Part shown: piece after piece, positions 40,444 to 48,663 of the stretch
Layout of the letters: every line of letters starts with the position of its first letter
Numbering within the stretch: position 1 is the first letter of the stretch
From: an uncultured Oscillospiraceae bacterium
Lineage (GTDB): Bacteria > Bacillota > Clostridia > Oscillospirales > Oscillospiraceae
NCBI GenBank assembly: GCA_947626845.1
Contig: CANQTW010000016.1
Span: 1 to 48,795 of the forward strand
Reading direction: 5' to 3'
DNA length: 48,795 nucleotides
Made by a program: the position numbers and the translations under genes
The notes under the pieces: model-generated
Databases searched by the model: none
What the model was told of the DNA's origin: nothing
The model's input: the letters and a program-made list of their open reading frames with translations, nothing else

Positions 40444-40472
40444 ATATTAGCATCAAAAAGCGGACTTGTCAA
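40444..40472 (-). promoter_or_regulatory. Promoter of the zinc-ribbon/SLH lipoprotein operon
   Basis: Minus strand: TTGACA (40467-40472), 17-base spacer, TAATAT (40444-40449). Confidence 0.8.
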
Positions 40473-40533
40473 CAATAGTACCTAAATTAGCTACCATAAT
40501 ATCCACACTACCGGGTACACTAAAATAAAAACG

Positions 40534-40830
40534 GTGGTGTTCGATTTGCTCGGATTTGGTGATAAGTTAAAACGGCTGAGAGAAAGCCGGGAATGGTCTC
40601 AAGCGGAGCTGGCGCGGCGGTCTGGCATTACAAAATCAGCCATTTCCACATATGAGCTGGACATGAGAACGCCATCCGCAGATGTAGTTAAAGCGTTTGC
40701 TAAAGTGTTCGGTGTCTCGGCAGACTACCTTTTAGGGATCGCAGAGCGGCGGACAGTGGAAGTCGAGGGGCTTTCCGAACACGACGAGGCCCTGATTCGT
40801 GAGCTGGTAGCCGCCTTAAAGCAAAAATAA
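40534..40830 (+). CDS. XRE-family transcriptional regulator
   Basis: 98 residues: a helix-turn-helix (FGDKLKRLRESREWSQAELARRSGITKSAISTYE, key part LARRSGITKSAISTYE) and a short helical tail. The GTG at 40534 is the first start; no clear ribosome site is seen and the true start may be slightly later. It is divergent from the zinc-ribbon operon and lies upstream of the operator-like promoter at 40928, so either may be a target. A good terminator follows. Confidence 0.85.
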   Translation: MVFDLLGFGDKLKRLRESREWSQAELARRSGITKSAISTYELDMRTPSADVVKAFAKVFGVSADYLLGIAERRTVEVEGLSEHDEALIRELVAALKQK

Positions 40831-40834
40831 ATCA

Positions 40835-40873
40835 AAGCCCGACGGCTTCTGTTGTGAAGCTGTCGGACTTTTT
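40835..40873 (+). terminator. Terminator of the XRE regulator
   Basis: Stem AAG-CCCGACGGCTTC / GAAGCTGTCGG-CTT followed by TTTTT. Confidence 0.85.
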
Positions 40874-40927
40874 CGTTTCTCTGTTTTTTTGTTCACAAAA
40901 AATTAATTATTTTTATGATATTTTTAC

Positions 40928-40956
40928 TTGACAAACGCTTGAAAGCGTGATATAAT
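40928..40956 (+). promoter_or_regulatory. Consensus promoter with a perfect palindrome in the spacer
   Basis: TTGACA (40928-40933), 17-base spacer, TATAAT (40951-40956). The inverted repeat ACGCTT-GA-AAGCGT (40935-40948) lies entirely between the boxes. No plus-strand gene follows. Confidence 0.85.
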
Positions 40957-40962
40957 CCGAAT

Positions 40963-41038
40963 CACAAGGGAATAGCGCGGTGATTTTTACGGTCTGCCCT
41001 GGGAAAAGGGGGAGGCTCAGGGACGTGCTGCCGTTTTT
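40963..41038 (+). ncRNA. Possible small RNA driven by the promoter at 40928
   Basis: From the predicted start near 40963 the transcript would be about 75 bases, ending with a hairpin ACGG..CCCTG / CAGGG..CCGT (40989-41034) and a TTTTT run. No open reading frame with a ribosome site is seen. It is not recognisable as SRP RNA, tmRNA or a known riboswitch. Without termination it would run antisense into the SLH gene. Confidence 0.45.
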
Positions 41039-41065
41039 GCCCCGGTGGGGTGGAGGCGGAGGCCG

Positions 41066-42301
41066 CTACCTGTTCACCTCGATCTCAGGGTAGTAGGGCA
41101 GAGGTTCGGCGGCGACCTTTTCACGGTTCAGGAGATACATATACACCGTGACGGCAGTCTCGGCGCGGGTGGGGGCGCTTTTGCCGCGGATGGCGTTGAT
41201 ATTCACAAGCCCCATCACATGCGCCCAGGTGAAGGCGTCGGCGGCAAAGCCGCTGATCTCCCCGGACTCCAGGGCGAGCTTGGTGTCCAGCATCGAGTAC
41301 GGCACCTTATCGCCGGACAGACGCAGGAGCATGGTCCAGAGGGCCTCCCGTGTCAGCAGCTCGTCGGGGGCGAAAAGGCCGCCGCCGACGCCATTGACGA
41401 TGCCCTCTTGGGTGGCCCACATGACGGGGGCGGTGTACCACTGGCCGTCCGGCACGTCGAAATAGACGGGGGAGTAGGGGACGGCGGGAGTGTCCGCCAG
41501 CCGGTAGAGGATGGTCACCGCCTCGGCGCGGGTCAGCATCCCGTAGGGGGTGAAGTGATGGGGGTCGGTGCCGTTGATGACGTCCCGTCCCACCAGCTCG
41601 TCCACCGCCCGATGATACCAGGCCCCGGCCTCCACGTCGGCAAAGGACCGGCTGGGGCAGTTCTCGTCCGTCTCTCCGGCGGGCAGGATCGTGGCGTAGA
41701 CCGTCAGGGGCAGGTTTTCCTTGGGGATGGTGAATTCATACCGTACACGGCCAGGGGAGACGGGGATATCCCCCTCATAGAGCCGGGCGGGGACGCGGTT
41801 AAACTGGGCGTCCAGCACCGTCAGGGACACCGCCTGACAGCCCTCCAGAGGCTCGACCTCCACTAAGGCCGTCTCCCCCGGCCAGGCATCACTGGAGAAA
41901 AGGGACAAATATCCGTTGGGGACAGCGCTTGTCAAGATGAGCCGCTCCGGCCAGGCCGGATCGGGCTCCAAAGGGACGCATTGGAAGATGTGGACGTCCC
42001 CCTCCGTCCGGTGCTCCAGTACCTGATGGCCCACCACAAAAAAGAGGTCATCGGGCACCTGGATGCCGTCCACGCCCCGAACGCGGACCTCGATGCCATA
42101 GGGCACCGTACTGCACCGGTGGAGCTCCATCAGAAGCTCGATGACGTCCCCCTCCTTGTAGACCTTCAGGGCCTCGCCGAGGCTGTTGAAGTACGTCCCC
42201 CGCAGGCGGCACTCCATGACGGTTTCCGCGGCCCCGGTGGTCAGGGCCGTGGGCAGGAGCAGCGTCAGGGCCAGGAAAAGCGCGAAAAGCCGTTTTTTCA
42301 T
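41066..42301 (-). CDS. Secreted SLH-domain protein
   Basis: Start ATG 42301, overlapping the end of nth. A signal peptide (KKRLFALFLALTLLLPTALTTGA) is followed by a beta-rich region (to about residue 215) and three SLH repeats (SFADVEAGAWYHRAVDELVG; YFDVPDGQWYTAPVMWATQE; YSMLDTKLALESGEISGFAADAFTWAH) at about 216-400. It should be exported and bound to the wall. It is about 411 residues long. The gene order nth-slh is unusual. No catalytic domain is recognised. Confidence 0.85.
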   Translation of the reverse strand: MKKRLFALFLALTLLLPTALTTGAAETVMECRLRGTYFNSLGEALKVYKEGDVIELLMELHRCSTVPYGIEVRVRGVDGIQVPDDLFFVVGHQVLEHRTEGDVHIFQCVPLEPDPAWPERLILTSAVPNGYLSLFSSDAWPGETALVEVEPLEGCQAVSLTVLDAQFNRVPARLYEGDIPVSPGRVRYEFTIPKENLPLTVYATILPAGETDENCPSRSFADVEAGAWYHRAVDELVGRDVINGTDPHHFTPYGMLTRAEAVTILYRLADTPAVPYSPVYFDVPDGQWYTAPVMWATQEGIVNGVGGGLFAPDELLTREALWTMLLRLSGDKVPYSMLDTKLALESGEISGFAADAFTWAHVMGLVNINAIRGKSAPTRAETAVTVYMYLLNREKVAAEPLPYYPEIEVNR

Positions 42302-42945
42302 GACAGGGCCTCCTGACAGTTGTTGTAGTAGGCGCACAGGTCCCGCAGGACGCATTTTTCGCACTGGGGGCGGCGGGCCACGCAGACGGCGCGCCCGTGG
42401 AGGACCATGCGGTGGCAGAAGTCGTTGGATTTCTCCGGCGGCAGGATGGCCCGCAAAACAGGCTCGATCTTCGCCGGGTCTTTGGTGTTCACATAGCCTA
42501 AAAGGTTGGTGATGCGGATGCAGTGGGTGTCCACCACCACCGCGCCGGGGGCGTTGTACACGTCGCCCAGGATCAGGTTGGCGCTTTTCCGGCCCACGCC
42601 GGGGAGCTTCAGAAGGTCGTCCATGTTGTCCGGCACCTTCCCGGAAAACTGCGTTTCGATCATGATGGCCGCGCCCACGATATCGCTGGCCTTGCCGTGG
42701 TAAAAGCCGCAGGAGCGGATGTATTCCTCCACGTCCTCGACCCTGGCCTCCGCCATGTCATGTACCGTGGGATAGCGGGCGAAAAGGGCGGGGGTGACCT
42801 GGTTCACCCTGGCGTCGGTACACTGGGCGGCCAGACGGACGCTGACCAGCAGGTGATAGGCGTCGTCGTAGTCCAGAGTACACTCCGCCAGGGGGTATTC
42901 CTTTTCAAGTCTCGCTACGATCTCGTCGGAAACGGTTCTGTCCAT
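42298..42945 (-). CDS. nth: Endonuclease III
   Basis: 215 residues of the HhH-GPD family. The helix-hairpin-helix LPGVGRKSANLILGDV has the catalytic Lys (K in GRKSA), the catalytic Asp is in VVVDTH, and the C-terminal iron-sulfur cluster ligands are C-x6-C-x2-C-x5-C (CVARRPQCEKCVLRDLC). It removes oxidised pyrimidines and nicks AP sites in base excision repair. It has a divergent promoter shared with the exonuclease gene. Confidence 0.97.
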   Translation of the reverse strand: MDRTVSDEIVARLEKEYPLAECTLDYDDAYHLLVSVRLAAQCTDARVNQVTPALFARYPTVHDMAEARVEDVEEYIRSCGFYHGKASDIVGAAIMIETQFSGKVPDNMDDLLKLPGVGRKSANLILGDVYNAPGAVVVDTHCIRITNLLGYVNTKDPAKIEPVLRAILPPEKSNDFCHRMVLHGRAVCVARRPQCEKCVLRDLCAYYNNCQEALS

Positions 42946-42976
42946 GATATTCGCTCCTTTTCGACGTTCTTCGCGT

Positions 42977-43028
42977 ATTATAACACTTTAACTCCGTCCT
43001 TGCAAGCGTACACCGATAGTGGTATAAT
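42977..43028. promoter_or_regulatory. Divergent promoters sharing one -35 hexamer
   Basis: TTGCAA (43000-43005) is its own reverse complement. To the right, 17 bases lead to TATAAT (43023-43028) for the exonuclease; to the left, 17 bases lead to TATAAT on the minus strand (42977-42982) for nth. Both fit the sigma-A pattern. Confidence 0.75.
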
Positions 43029-43059
43029 CTTGTCATAATACGATAAAGGAAGGCCCGGT

Positions 43060-43614
43060 ATGGACAGATTCGTGGTCTTTGACGTGGAGACGCCCAACTT
43101 TAAAAACGACAGGATGAGCGCCATCGGTGTGGCGGTGGTGGAGGACGGGGCGCTGGTGTCCGAGTTTGAGACGCTGATAAACCCGGAGACCTTTTTCAGC
43201 TCCTTCAACATCGGCCTCACCGGCATCACCCCAGAGGCGGCGGCGGAGGCGCCCACGTTCCCGGAGGTCTGGCGGGAGCTGCGGCCCGTCTTTGAGAGCG
43301 GACTCCTGGCGGCCCACAACGCCCCCTTCGATATGGGCGTGCTGAGGGCGTGCCTGGCCCATTACGGCATCACCTGGCGGAAATACGCCCCCTATGTGTG
43401 TACCTGTCAGATGGCGCGGCGGTGCTACGGACTGCCCCACAACAACCTGAATGTGCTGTGCGATCATCTGGGCATCGGGCTGGACCACCACCGGGCGGGA
43501 AGCGACTCCAGGGCGGCGGCCCTCCTGCTGGTGGACGAGATGGCCAGAGGGATGAACGTCCAGGAGTTCAAACGGTTTTACTATATGCTGCCCAAGACAG
43601 GAGAGGTGAGATGA
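43060..43614 (+). CDS. DnaQ-like 3'-5' exonuclease
   Basis: 184 residues of the DEDDh family: Exo I FDVETPN (D,E at about 7-10), Exo II HNAPFDMGVL (about 87-96), Exo III HHRAGSDSRAAA with the catalytic His and last Asp (about 142-153). This is the proofreading-epsilon fold but without a polymerase, so repair or RNA/DNA trimming is likely. It is coupled to rarA (ATGATG overlap with its stop), which links it to replication fork repair. Confidence 0.93.
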   Translation: MDRFVVFDVETPNFKNDRMSAIGVAVVEDGALVSEFETLINPETFFSSFNIGLTGITPEAAAEAPTFPEVWRELRPVFESGLLAAHNAPFDMGVLRACLAHYGITWRKYAPYVCTCQMARRCYGLPHNNLNVLCDHLGIGLDHHRAGSDSRAAALLLVDEMARGMNVQEFKRFYYMLPKTGEVR

Positions 43615-44894
43615 TGGAACACACAAGGCCGCTGGCGGACGAGATAAGGCCCCAAACGTTGGACGAGGTGTACGGACAGAGGCACATCTTAGGGGAAAAC
43701 GGGCTCCTTCGCCGCATCATCCGCTCCGGACGGATACCGAACATGATCTTTTACGGGCCCTCCGGCTCCGGCAAGACCACCGTGGCCAACATCATCGCCA
43801 GGGAGACGAACAGGGAGCTTCGCCGGCTCAACGCCACCACCGCGTCCCTCCAGGATATCAAGGACATCATCGCGGAGCTTGACACGTTCCTGGCCCCCAA
43901 CGGGGTGCTTCTATATCTGGACGAGATACAGTATTTCAACAAAAAACAGCAGCAGAGCCTGCTGGAGTTCATCGAGAACGGGAAGATCACCCTCATCGCC
44001 TCCACCACGGAGAACCCGTATTTTTACATCTACAACGCCGTGCTCAGCCGTTCCACGGTGTTTGAGTTCAAGGAGCTGACCGCCCAGGACGTACTGCGGG
44101 CGGTGGAGCGGGCCGTTTCCATCGCCGTGGAGCGCTTCGGGGAGGCGGACATTGAGGAGGGAGTTTTGGAGCATATCGCGGCCTCCTCCGGCGGGGACGT
44201 GCGGAAGGCTGTCAACGCCGTGGAGCTTCTTTTCACCGCGGCGGCCAGAAGCGGGGAGGGGAAGCTCCTGCTGACCATGGAGGACGCTGTTCTCGCGGCC
44301 CAGAAAAACGCCATGCGGTATGACCGAGACGGGGACCAGCATTTTGACGCGGTCTCGGCCCTGATGAAATCCCTGCGGGGCTCGGACCCGAACGCGGCCC
44401 TCCACTATCTGGCCAGGGCCCTGGCGGCGGGGGACATGGCCGGAGCGTGCAGGCGTATCCTCTGCTCGGCCAGCGAGGATATCGGGATGGCTTATCCCCA
44501 GGCGGCGGCCATTGTCAAGGCCTGCGTGGACTCGGCCCTGCAGCTGGGGATGCCGGAGGCGAAGCTGCCTCTGGCCCAGGCGGTGATCCTGCTGGCCACC
44601 GCGCCCAAATCCAACTCCGTGGTGACGGCCATTGACAGGGCCTTCGCCGACGTGGAGGCCGGGAAGGCCGGCCCCGTGCCGAGAGAGCTGCAGAACGTCC
44701 ACGCCGACGGCACGGGCTTTGAGCGGGAGCAGGGCTACCTCTACCCCCACGATTTCCCCGGCCATTGGGTAAAACAGCAGTACCTGCCCGACAACTTGAA
44801 GGACGCCGTTTACTACGAATACGGCGACAACAAGACGGAGCAGGCGGCCAAAAAGTACTGGGAGCTTATAAGGGGGGAACGGGATGGACATTAA
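43611..44894 (+). CDS. rarA: Replication-associated recombination protein RarA (MgsA)
   Basis: Start ATG 43611 (or 43614), GGAGAGGTGAG upstream; 427 residues. AAA+ ATPase: RPQTLDEVYGQRHIL, Walker A GPSGSGKTT (about 45-53), Walker B LLYLDEIQYF (about 97-106), sensor region STTENPYF, then C-terminal domain ALHYLARAL and tetramerisation motif (YLYPHDFPGHWVKQQYLP). RarA acts at stalled replication forks. Upstream sequence in frame is translated in another gene and does not belong to it. Confidence 0.96.
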   Translation: MMEHTRPLADEIRPQTLDEVYGQRHILGENGLLRRIIRSGRIPNMIFYGPSGSGKTTVANIIARETNRELRRLNATTASLQDIKDIIAELDTFLAPNGVLLYLDEIQYFNKKQQQSLLEFIENGKITLIASTTENPYFYIYNAVLSRSTVFEFKELTAQDVLRAVERAVSIAVERFGEADIEEGVLEHIAASSGGDVRKAVNAVELLFTAAARSGEGKLLLTMEDAVLAAQKNAMRYDRDGDQHFDAVSALMKSLRGSDPNAALHYLARALAAGDMAGACRRILCSASEDIGMAYPQAAAIVKACVDSALQLGMPEAKLPLAQAVILLATAPKSNSVVTAIDRAFADVEAGKAGPVPRELQNVHADGTGFEREQGYLYPHDFPGHWVKQQYLPDNLKDAVYYEYGDNKTEQAAKKYWELIRGERDGH

Positions 44895-45075
44895 GGTGGG
44901 AGATATCGTCACCATGAAAAAGCCCCATCCCTGCGGCTCCGCCCGGTGGGAGATCACCCGCGTGGGCGCGGACTTCAAGCTCCGCTGTCTCGGCTGTGGA
45001 CGGGAGATCATGAACCCCCGGTCAAAGGTGGAGCGAGGGATCAAAAAGGTGGAGAGAGAGGGCAAGGAGCAGTGA
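44884..45075 (+). CDS. DUF951 family protein
   Basis: 63 residues with the family pattern: IKVGDIVTMKKPHPCGSARWEITRVGADFKLRCLGCGREI, key parts KKPHPCGS and CLGC. It is widespread in Firmicutes next to chromosome-maintenance genes and of unknown role; a small OB-like or zinc-binding fold is likely. It overlaps rarA by 11 bases. Confidence 0.93.
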   Translation: MDIKVGDIVTMKKPHPCGSARWEITRVGADFKLRCLGCGREIMNPRSKVERGIKKVEREGKEQ

Positions 45076-45506
45076 TACGGGACTTTACGAACAGGCGTCC
45101 GGCGGCCTCCGGACTGCTCATCGCGGCGCTGTTGTTCCTGCTGCCGGCCCCCTTTATGGTGCTGGACGATTTTGTGCTGAACGGAAGGCTCCACGCGGCG
45201 GCCCTGTTCTTTTACTGCTCCATCGCCGCCCAGACGGTGCTTTTCCTGAAGGTAGAGAGGCCCGTCCTGGCGGCGGAGCCGTTTATTCTGGGGCTGGTGG
45301 GGCTGTGCGCCGGGGAGATCCTCTACGCCGTGTCCGAAAGCGCCGCCGCCCCTGGCGCGGGGCCGGACGCCCTTTCCTACGTCGCCTCCTCCTACCTCAT
45401 CGCCATCTGCGGGGGCAACGCCGCCGGGGCGGTGGGGGCGCTGATCCTCAATTTCTTCCTCCTGCTGGGCAGGAAAGCCCTGGAGCATTTTAAATACAGG
45501 GATTGA
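45072..45506 (+). CDS. Integral membrane protein of unknown function
   Basis: Start GTG 45072, overlapping the DUF951 stop codon; 144 residues with about four spans (GLLIAALLFLLPAPFMVL, AAALFFYCSIAAQTVLFL, PFILGLVGLCAGEILYAV, SSYLIAICGGNAAGAVGALI). It seems translationally coupled to the rarA/DUF951 genes. No transport motif is seen. Confidence 0.75.
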   Translation: MIRDFTNRRPAASGLLIAALLFLLPAPFMVLDDFVLNGRLHAAALFFYCSIAAQTVLFLKVERPVLAAEPFILGLVGLCAGEILYAVSESAAAPGAGPDALSYVASSYLIAICGGNAAGAVGALILNFFLLLGRKALEHFKYRD

Positions 45507-45508
45507 GA

Positions 45509-45540
45509 CAAGGCGGCGGGATCAATTCCGCTGCCTTGAA
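45509..45540 (+). terminator. Hairpin after the membrane protein gene
   Basis: CAAGGCGGCGG / CCGCTGCCTTG; a T run is missing, so function as terminator is uncertain. The rest of 45507-45671 is AT-rich leader of the sigma factor gene, with no clear -35/-10. Confidence 0.5.
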
Positions 45541-45671
45541 TCTTAAAAAGGTTTGTCTTTTCCTGAGTTCCTTTTCTGTTAAAAAAGTCTTTTATTTTTT
45601 TATGCCTTTTTGTGACAAAATGGCGGTATGATGTGTTTTATAGATGAAAGCTTTCAAAGGACAGTGGTGTG

Positions 45672-46151
45672 ATGGACAGGAATGATTTCATTCGGTACGC
45701 TGAAAAATATAAGGACACGGCGTACCGGGTGGCATTGAATTTCCTGGGCAATCCCCAGGACGCCGAGGACGCGGTGCAGGAGGTGCTGATGCGTCTCTAC
45801 CTCTCCAAAGAGCGGTTCCAGGGCGACGAGCATGTGAAGCGCTGGGTGATCCGTGTGACGCTGAACTTCTGCAAGAACGCGGTGAGGGCGGAAAAACGCC
45901 GCGTTCCCACGCCGCCTGAGGAGCTGGCGCTGTCGGTGCCCTTCGAGGCGGAGGAGCAGATCGCCCTTTTCACCGCGGTAATGGCGCTGCCGGAGAAATA
46001 CCGCGTGCCGCTGTACCTCTTTTACTACGAGGAATATTCCGTCAAGGAGATAGGGCGCCTTATGGAGCTGCGGGAGTCGGCGGTGACCACGCGGCTTTCA
46101 AGGGCCAGGGACATTTTGAGACAGGAGCTTGAGGAGGCGGAAAGACAATGA
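45672..46151 (+). CDS. ECF-type RNA polymerase sigma factor
   Basis: About 160 residues. Region 2 is AYRVALNFLGNPQDAEDAVQEVLMRLY (key DAEDAVQEV, about 30-38) and region 4 is LPEKYRVPLYLFYYEEYSVKEIGRLMELRESAVTTRLSRARD (key YSVKEIGRLMELRESAVTTR). AAAGGA is upstream; GTG 45669 is an alternative start. Its stop overlaps the next gene, which should encode its anti-sigma or sensor partner. Absence of sigma region 3 fits the ECF group. Confidence 0.92.
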   Translation: MDRNDFIRYAEKYKDTAYRVALNFLGNPQDAEDAVQEVLMRLYLSKERFQGDEHVKRWVIRVTLNFCKNAVRAEKRRVPTPPEELALSVPFEAEEQIALFTAVMALPEKYRVPLYLFYYEEYSVKEIGRLMELRESAVTTRLSRARDILRQELEEAERQ

Positions 46152-48376
46152 GTAAAGACATATACCGCGAGACCTTTTCCCATGTGCGGTCCTCCTACGA
46201 GTTCAACATGGAGGATTTTGAAAAAATGAAGACAAAAAAGGCGTTTCCCCTGAAAAAGGGACTGATCGCCGCCGCGGTGGCGGCGGTTGTGGCGGCGCTG
46301 GGCATCACGGCCTCGGCCACGGGCTTTTTCGGCCTCTCTGACCTGGTGATGCCGGAGGAGGACCCGCGGTACGGGAGCTATCTGACCCTGCAGGGCTATG
46401 CCGGCTCCCCGGAGTCGAAGGCGGTGGAGGAATATCTGAACGGCGGGCTTTCCCTGGAGGAGGCCGCCGCCAAGTACGGCCTGAAGGCCCAGACCAGGTG
46501 CGAGGACCTTCAGTACGGCGAGCTGATGGCACTCCAGGGCGGAGAGCTTTTCGACGCGCGGCATGACAGGAGCGGCTGCTATATCTATGAAAACGGCGCT
46601 TTCGGCCTGGACGGGACCTACGCCCTGGGGGACGGGAAAACGCTGGATTACCAGCTTGTCCGGTCCGTCAAGGGGAGCGTGGTGGACAACATGCTGTATC
46701 TGGGCGATCCCGCCGAATATGAGCAGTGGAACATCGATGTGGGCGGCAGGACGCTGGCCCTGGCCCTGGGGGCGGAGAAGGCCCTGGTGATCGCCGACCT
46801 GGGGGACAGCTTTGCCACCGTCAACGTGCTGGCGGGCACCTCCGGCGCGGAGGGGACGCCTGCTTTGACCAGGGACAGTCTGGAGGAGTTCGCCAAGTCC
46901 TTCAACTGGGGCATCTTAGCGGTGGTGGCGAAGCCGGAGCTGCCCTCCGCGCCGCCGGAGGTCCGGTACGGGGCCGGTGTGGAGCTGCTGCCGGAGTATA
47001 TCGACGAGGAGCAGAGCTTCCAGGTGAAGCTTGCCGGCTGGGATAAGGTGTGGTTCATCTCCTACCGCCCCACGCCGGAGTTTGGGGACATGCGGTTCTT
47101 CCTGTCCAAGGACAAAAAGGTGTCCGACTATGAATTCACCCCGGTCTGCAACGACAACGCCTCCGTCTCCGTGGCGGCGGTGAGCTTTGAGGACTTCACG
47201 GGGATGGGCGTGGGAGACGTGCTGGTGCTTCTGGATTACGAGCGGGAGGCGGGCGCCGGATACCGCGACGTGCGCCTCTTCCGGTACGCCGGAGAGGGCG
47301 AGTTCGTGCTGGAGCCGGGCATCGGGGAAGCCATGCGTCAGGCCAGCGCCGATCCGGAACCCACGGTGGCGGATGTGCGGAAATTCTGCAAGAGCTACTT
47401 CACCGAAGGGATGCGGCAGGACCCGGAGCGGGTGACAGACCAGGTGGCGGCCTCCCTCGCCATCCAGGAGGGCCGCAAGAGGCTGGTCATCGAGGCCATA
47501 GGCCGCAAGGGACCCTATGACGAGCGCTGGGGCATCCGAGAGATCAGGATTTATGAGAACAGCGCCTCCGGCGAGCCCGTGCAGGTGATCAACGTGCGGG
47601 AGGCCCAGGGGTTTGTAAACGGCATCTATGTGGGCTACACCGAGGCGCCCCGACGGGAAGGGACCATGACGGCCCTTGACCTGAACCTGGACGGCTTCTG
47701 CGACCTGGGGGTGCAGGCCGGCATGGAGGAGGACGCGCCCTGCTACTACTGGTTCTGGGACAACGACGCCGGAAAATTTGAATACGGCATCACCCTCCGG
47801 AACGCGGAGGTCCGCGACGGGCAGATCGTGGAGTGCTACAAGGCCAATGAGGGCGCCAGCGACTATGTCTACAACACCTACGAGCCGGACGGGAAGGGCG
47901 GCCTCCGGCTGGTGAAGAGCGAGACGTCCGGCCACGGCGACGGGGCGGAGGCCAACGACTACCGGGGGATACTGGCGTATCTGCAATCGCAGGACTATGA
48001 GCCGCTCTACCTCCGCTACGGTCTCTTTGACCTGACGGGGGACGGGACGCCGGAGCTGATTGCCGGGTACGGCCACTATGAGGCCGACGCCGAGGCGGGC
48101 GTCTGGAGCATGGACACCGGGCGGCTTGAAAAGCTGGGCTCCTTCGATATGGCCCACTCCCTCCTCTATGTGGTGGACGGGAAGCTCACCCGCCTGATGG
48201 GCCAGATGGGCTACGAGGTCGTCAGCCGGATCGGCTATAACGGCGTTGAGGTCACCCAGACGGAAATCTCCAACCGGCTCCTGGGGGAGGAGGAAGATTA
48301 TCAGACCTTCCCGGAAAGCCTTGAGATGGTCGAGGACAGCGATTTGAGCCTGCTGGAAAAAGCGGGAATCCAATAA
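46148..48376 (+). CDS. Large membrane-anchored partner of the ECF sigma factor
   Basis: 742 residues: a short cytoplasmic N-terminus (about 1-37, FSHVRSSYEFNMEDFEKM), one membrane span (LIAAAVAAVVAALGITASATG, about 39-59) and an extracellular part of about 680 residues. The outer part is beta-rich and contains calcium-loop-like DLNLDGFCDLGV and DLTGDGTPELIAGYG (VCBS/FG-GAP-type). The overlap ATGA with the sigma gene makes it the likely anti-sigma factor or sensor; no zinc-binding ZAS motif is seen. A partner of this size is unusual. The two proteins probably report on a surface or wall signal (inference). Confidence 0.72.
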   Translation: MSKDIYRETFSHVRSSYEFNMEDFEKMKTKKAFPLKKGLIAAAVAAVVAALGITASATGFFGLSDLVMPEEDPRYGSYLTLQGYAGSPESKAVEEYLNGGLSLEEAAAKYGLKAQTRCEDLQYGELMALQGGELFDARHDRSGCYIYENGAFGLDGTYALGDGKTLDYQLVRSVKGSVVDNMLYLGDPAEYEQWNIDVGGRTLALALGAEKALVIADLGDSFATVNVLAGTSGAEGTPALTRDSLEEFAKSFNWGILAVVAKPELPSAPPEVRYGAGVELLPEYIDEEQSFQVKLAGWDKVWFISYRPTPEFGDMRFFLSKDKKVSDYEFTPVCNDNASVSVAAVSFEDFTGMGVGDVLVLLDYEREAGAGYRDVRLFRYAGEGEFVLEPGIGEAMRQASADPEPTVADVRKFCKSYFTEGMRQDPERVTDQVAASLAIQEGRKRLVIEAIGRKGPYDERWGIREIRIYENSASGEPVQVINVREAQGFVNGIYVGYTEAPRREGTMTALDLNLDGFCDLGVQAGMEEDAPCYYWFWDNDAGKFEYGITLRNAEVRDGQIVECYKANEGASDYVYNTYEPDGKGGLRLVKSETSGHGDGAEANDYRGILAYLQSQDYEPLYLRYGLFDLTGDGTPELIAGYGHYEADAEAGVWSMDTGRLEKLGSFDMAHSLLYVVDGKLTRLMGQMGYEVVSRIGYNGVEVTQTEISNRLLGEEEDYQTFPESLEMVEDSDLSLLEKAGIQ

Positions 48377-48391
48377 AATAAAACGATGGGA

Positions 48392-48420
48392 TCGGAAAAG
48401 GCCCGCCGGGCCTTTTCCGA
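48392..48420. terminator. Perfect palindrome after the sigma partner gene
   Basis: 14-bp arms TCGGAAAAGGCCCG / CGGGCCTTTTCCGA with a single-base loop. Confidence 0.7.
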
Positions 48421-48429
48421 CACGAAAAA

Positions 48430-48456
48430 AACAAGCCCGGAAAACCGGGCTTGTTT
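48430..48456 (+). terminator. Rho-independent terminator, first of a duplicated pair
   Basis: ACAAGCCCGG-AAAA-CCGGGCTTGTTT. A copy with one changed loop base is at 48665-48691. Confidence 0.8.
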
Positions 48457-48458
48457 GA

Positions 48459-48662
48459 GACTGTCGAAAAAGCCCTGACGGGCTTTTTCCGACAAGGGGA
48501 ACGTGCGGGTAATTTTCTCTGAATTTTGCGAAATTCAGAGAAAATTACCCTGCTGTCGCCCTGTGCGCGCCCCGCAGGGGCACACTTGGACGCCAAAAGG
48601 GATTTTTTCCGACGCACATGTCGCCGGAAAAAATATCGAATTTGAGTTTTTTGACAAGCTGA
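48459..48662 (+). repeat. SBA multi-hairpin repeat between two copies of one terminator
   Basis: S hairpin CTGTCGAAAAAGCCC / GGGCTTTTTCCGACA, constant AAGGGGAACGTGCGGG, B hairpin TTCTCTGAATTT-TGCG-AAATTCAGAGAA, linker (GCCCCGCAGGGGC hairpin), module A and tail GAGTTTTTTGACAAGCTG. It occupies the space between convergent transcripts. Confidence 0.88.
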
Positions 48663-48663
48663 A

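Noticed and set aside
40963..41038. 6S RNA, SRP RNA or a known riboswitch
   Set aside because: It lacks the SRP loop (GGAAGGAAGCAGCC type), the 6S length and bubble, and any metabolite riboswitch core that I know.
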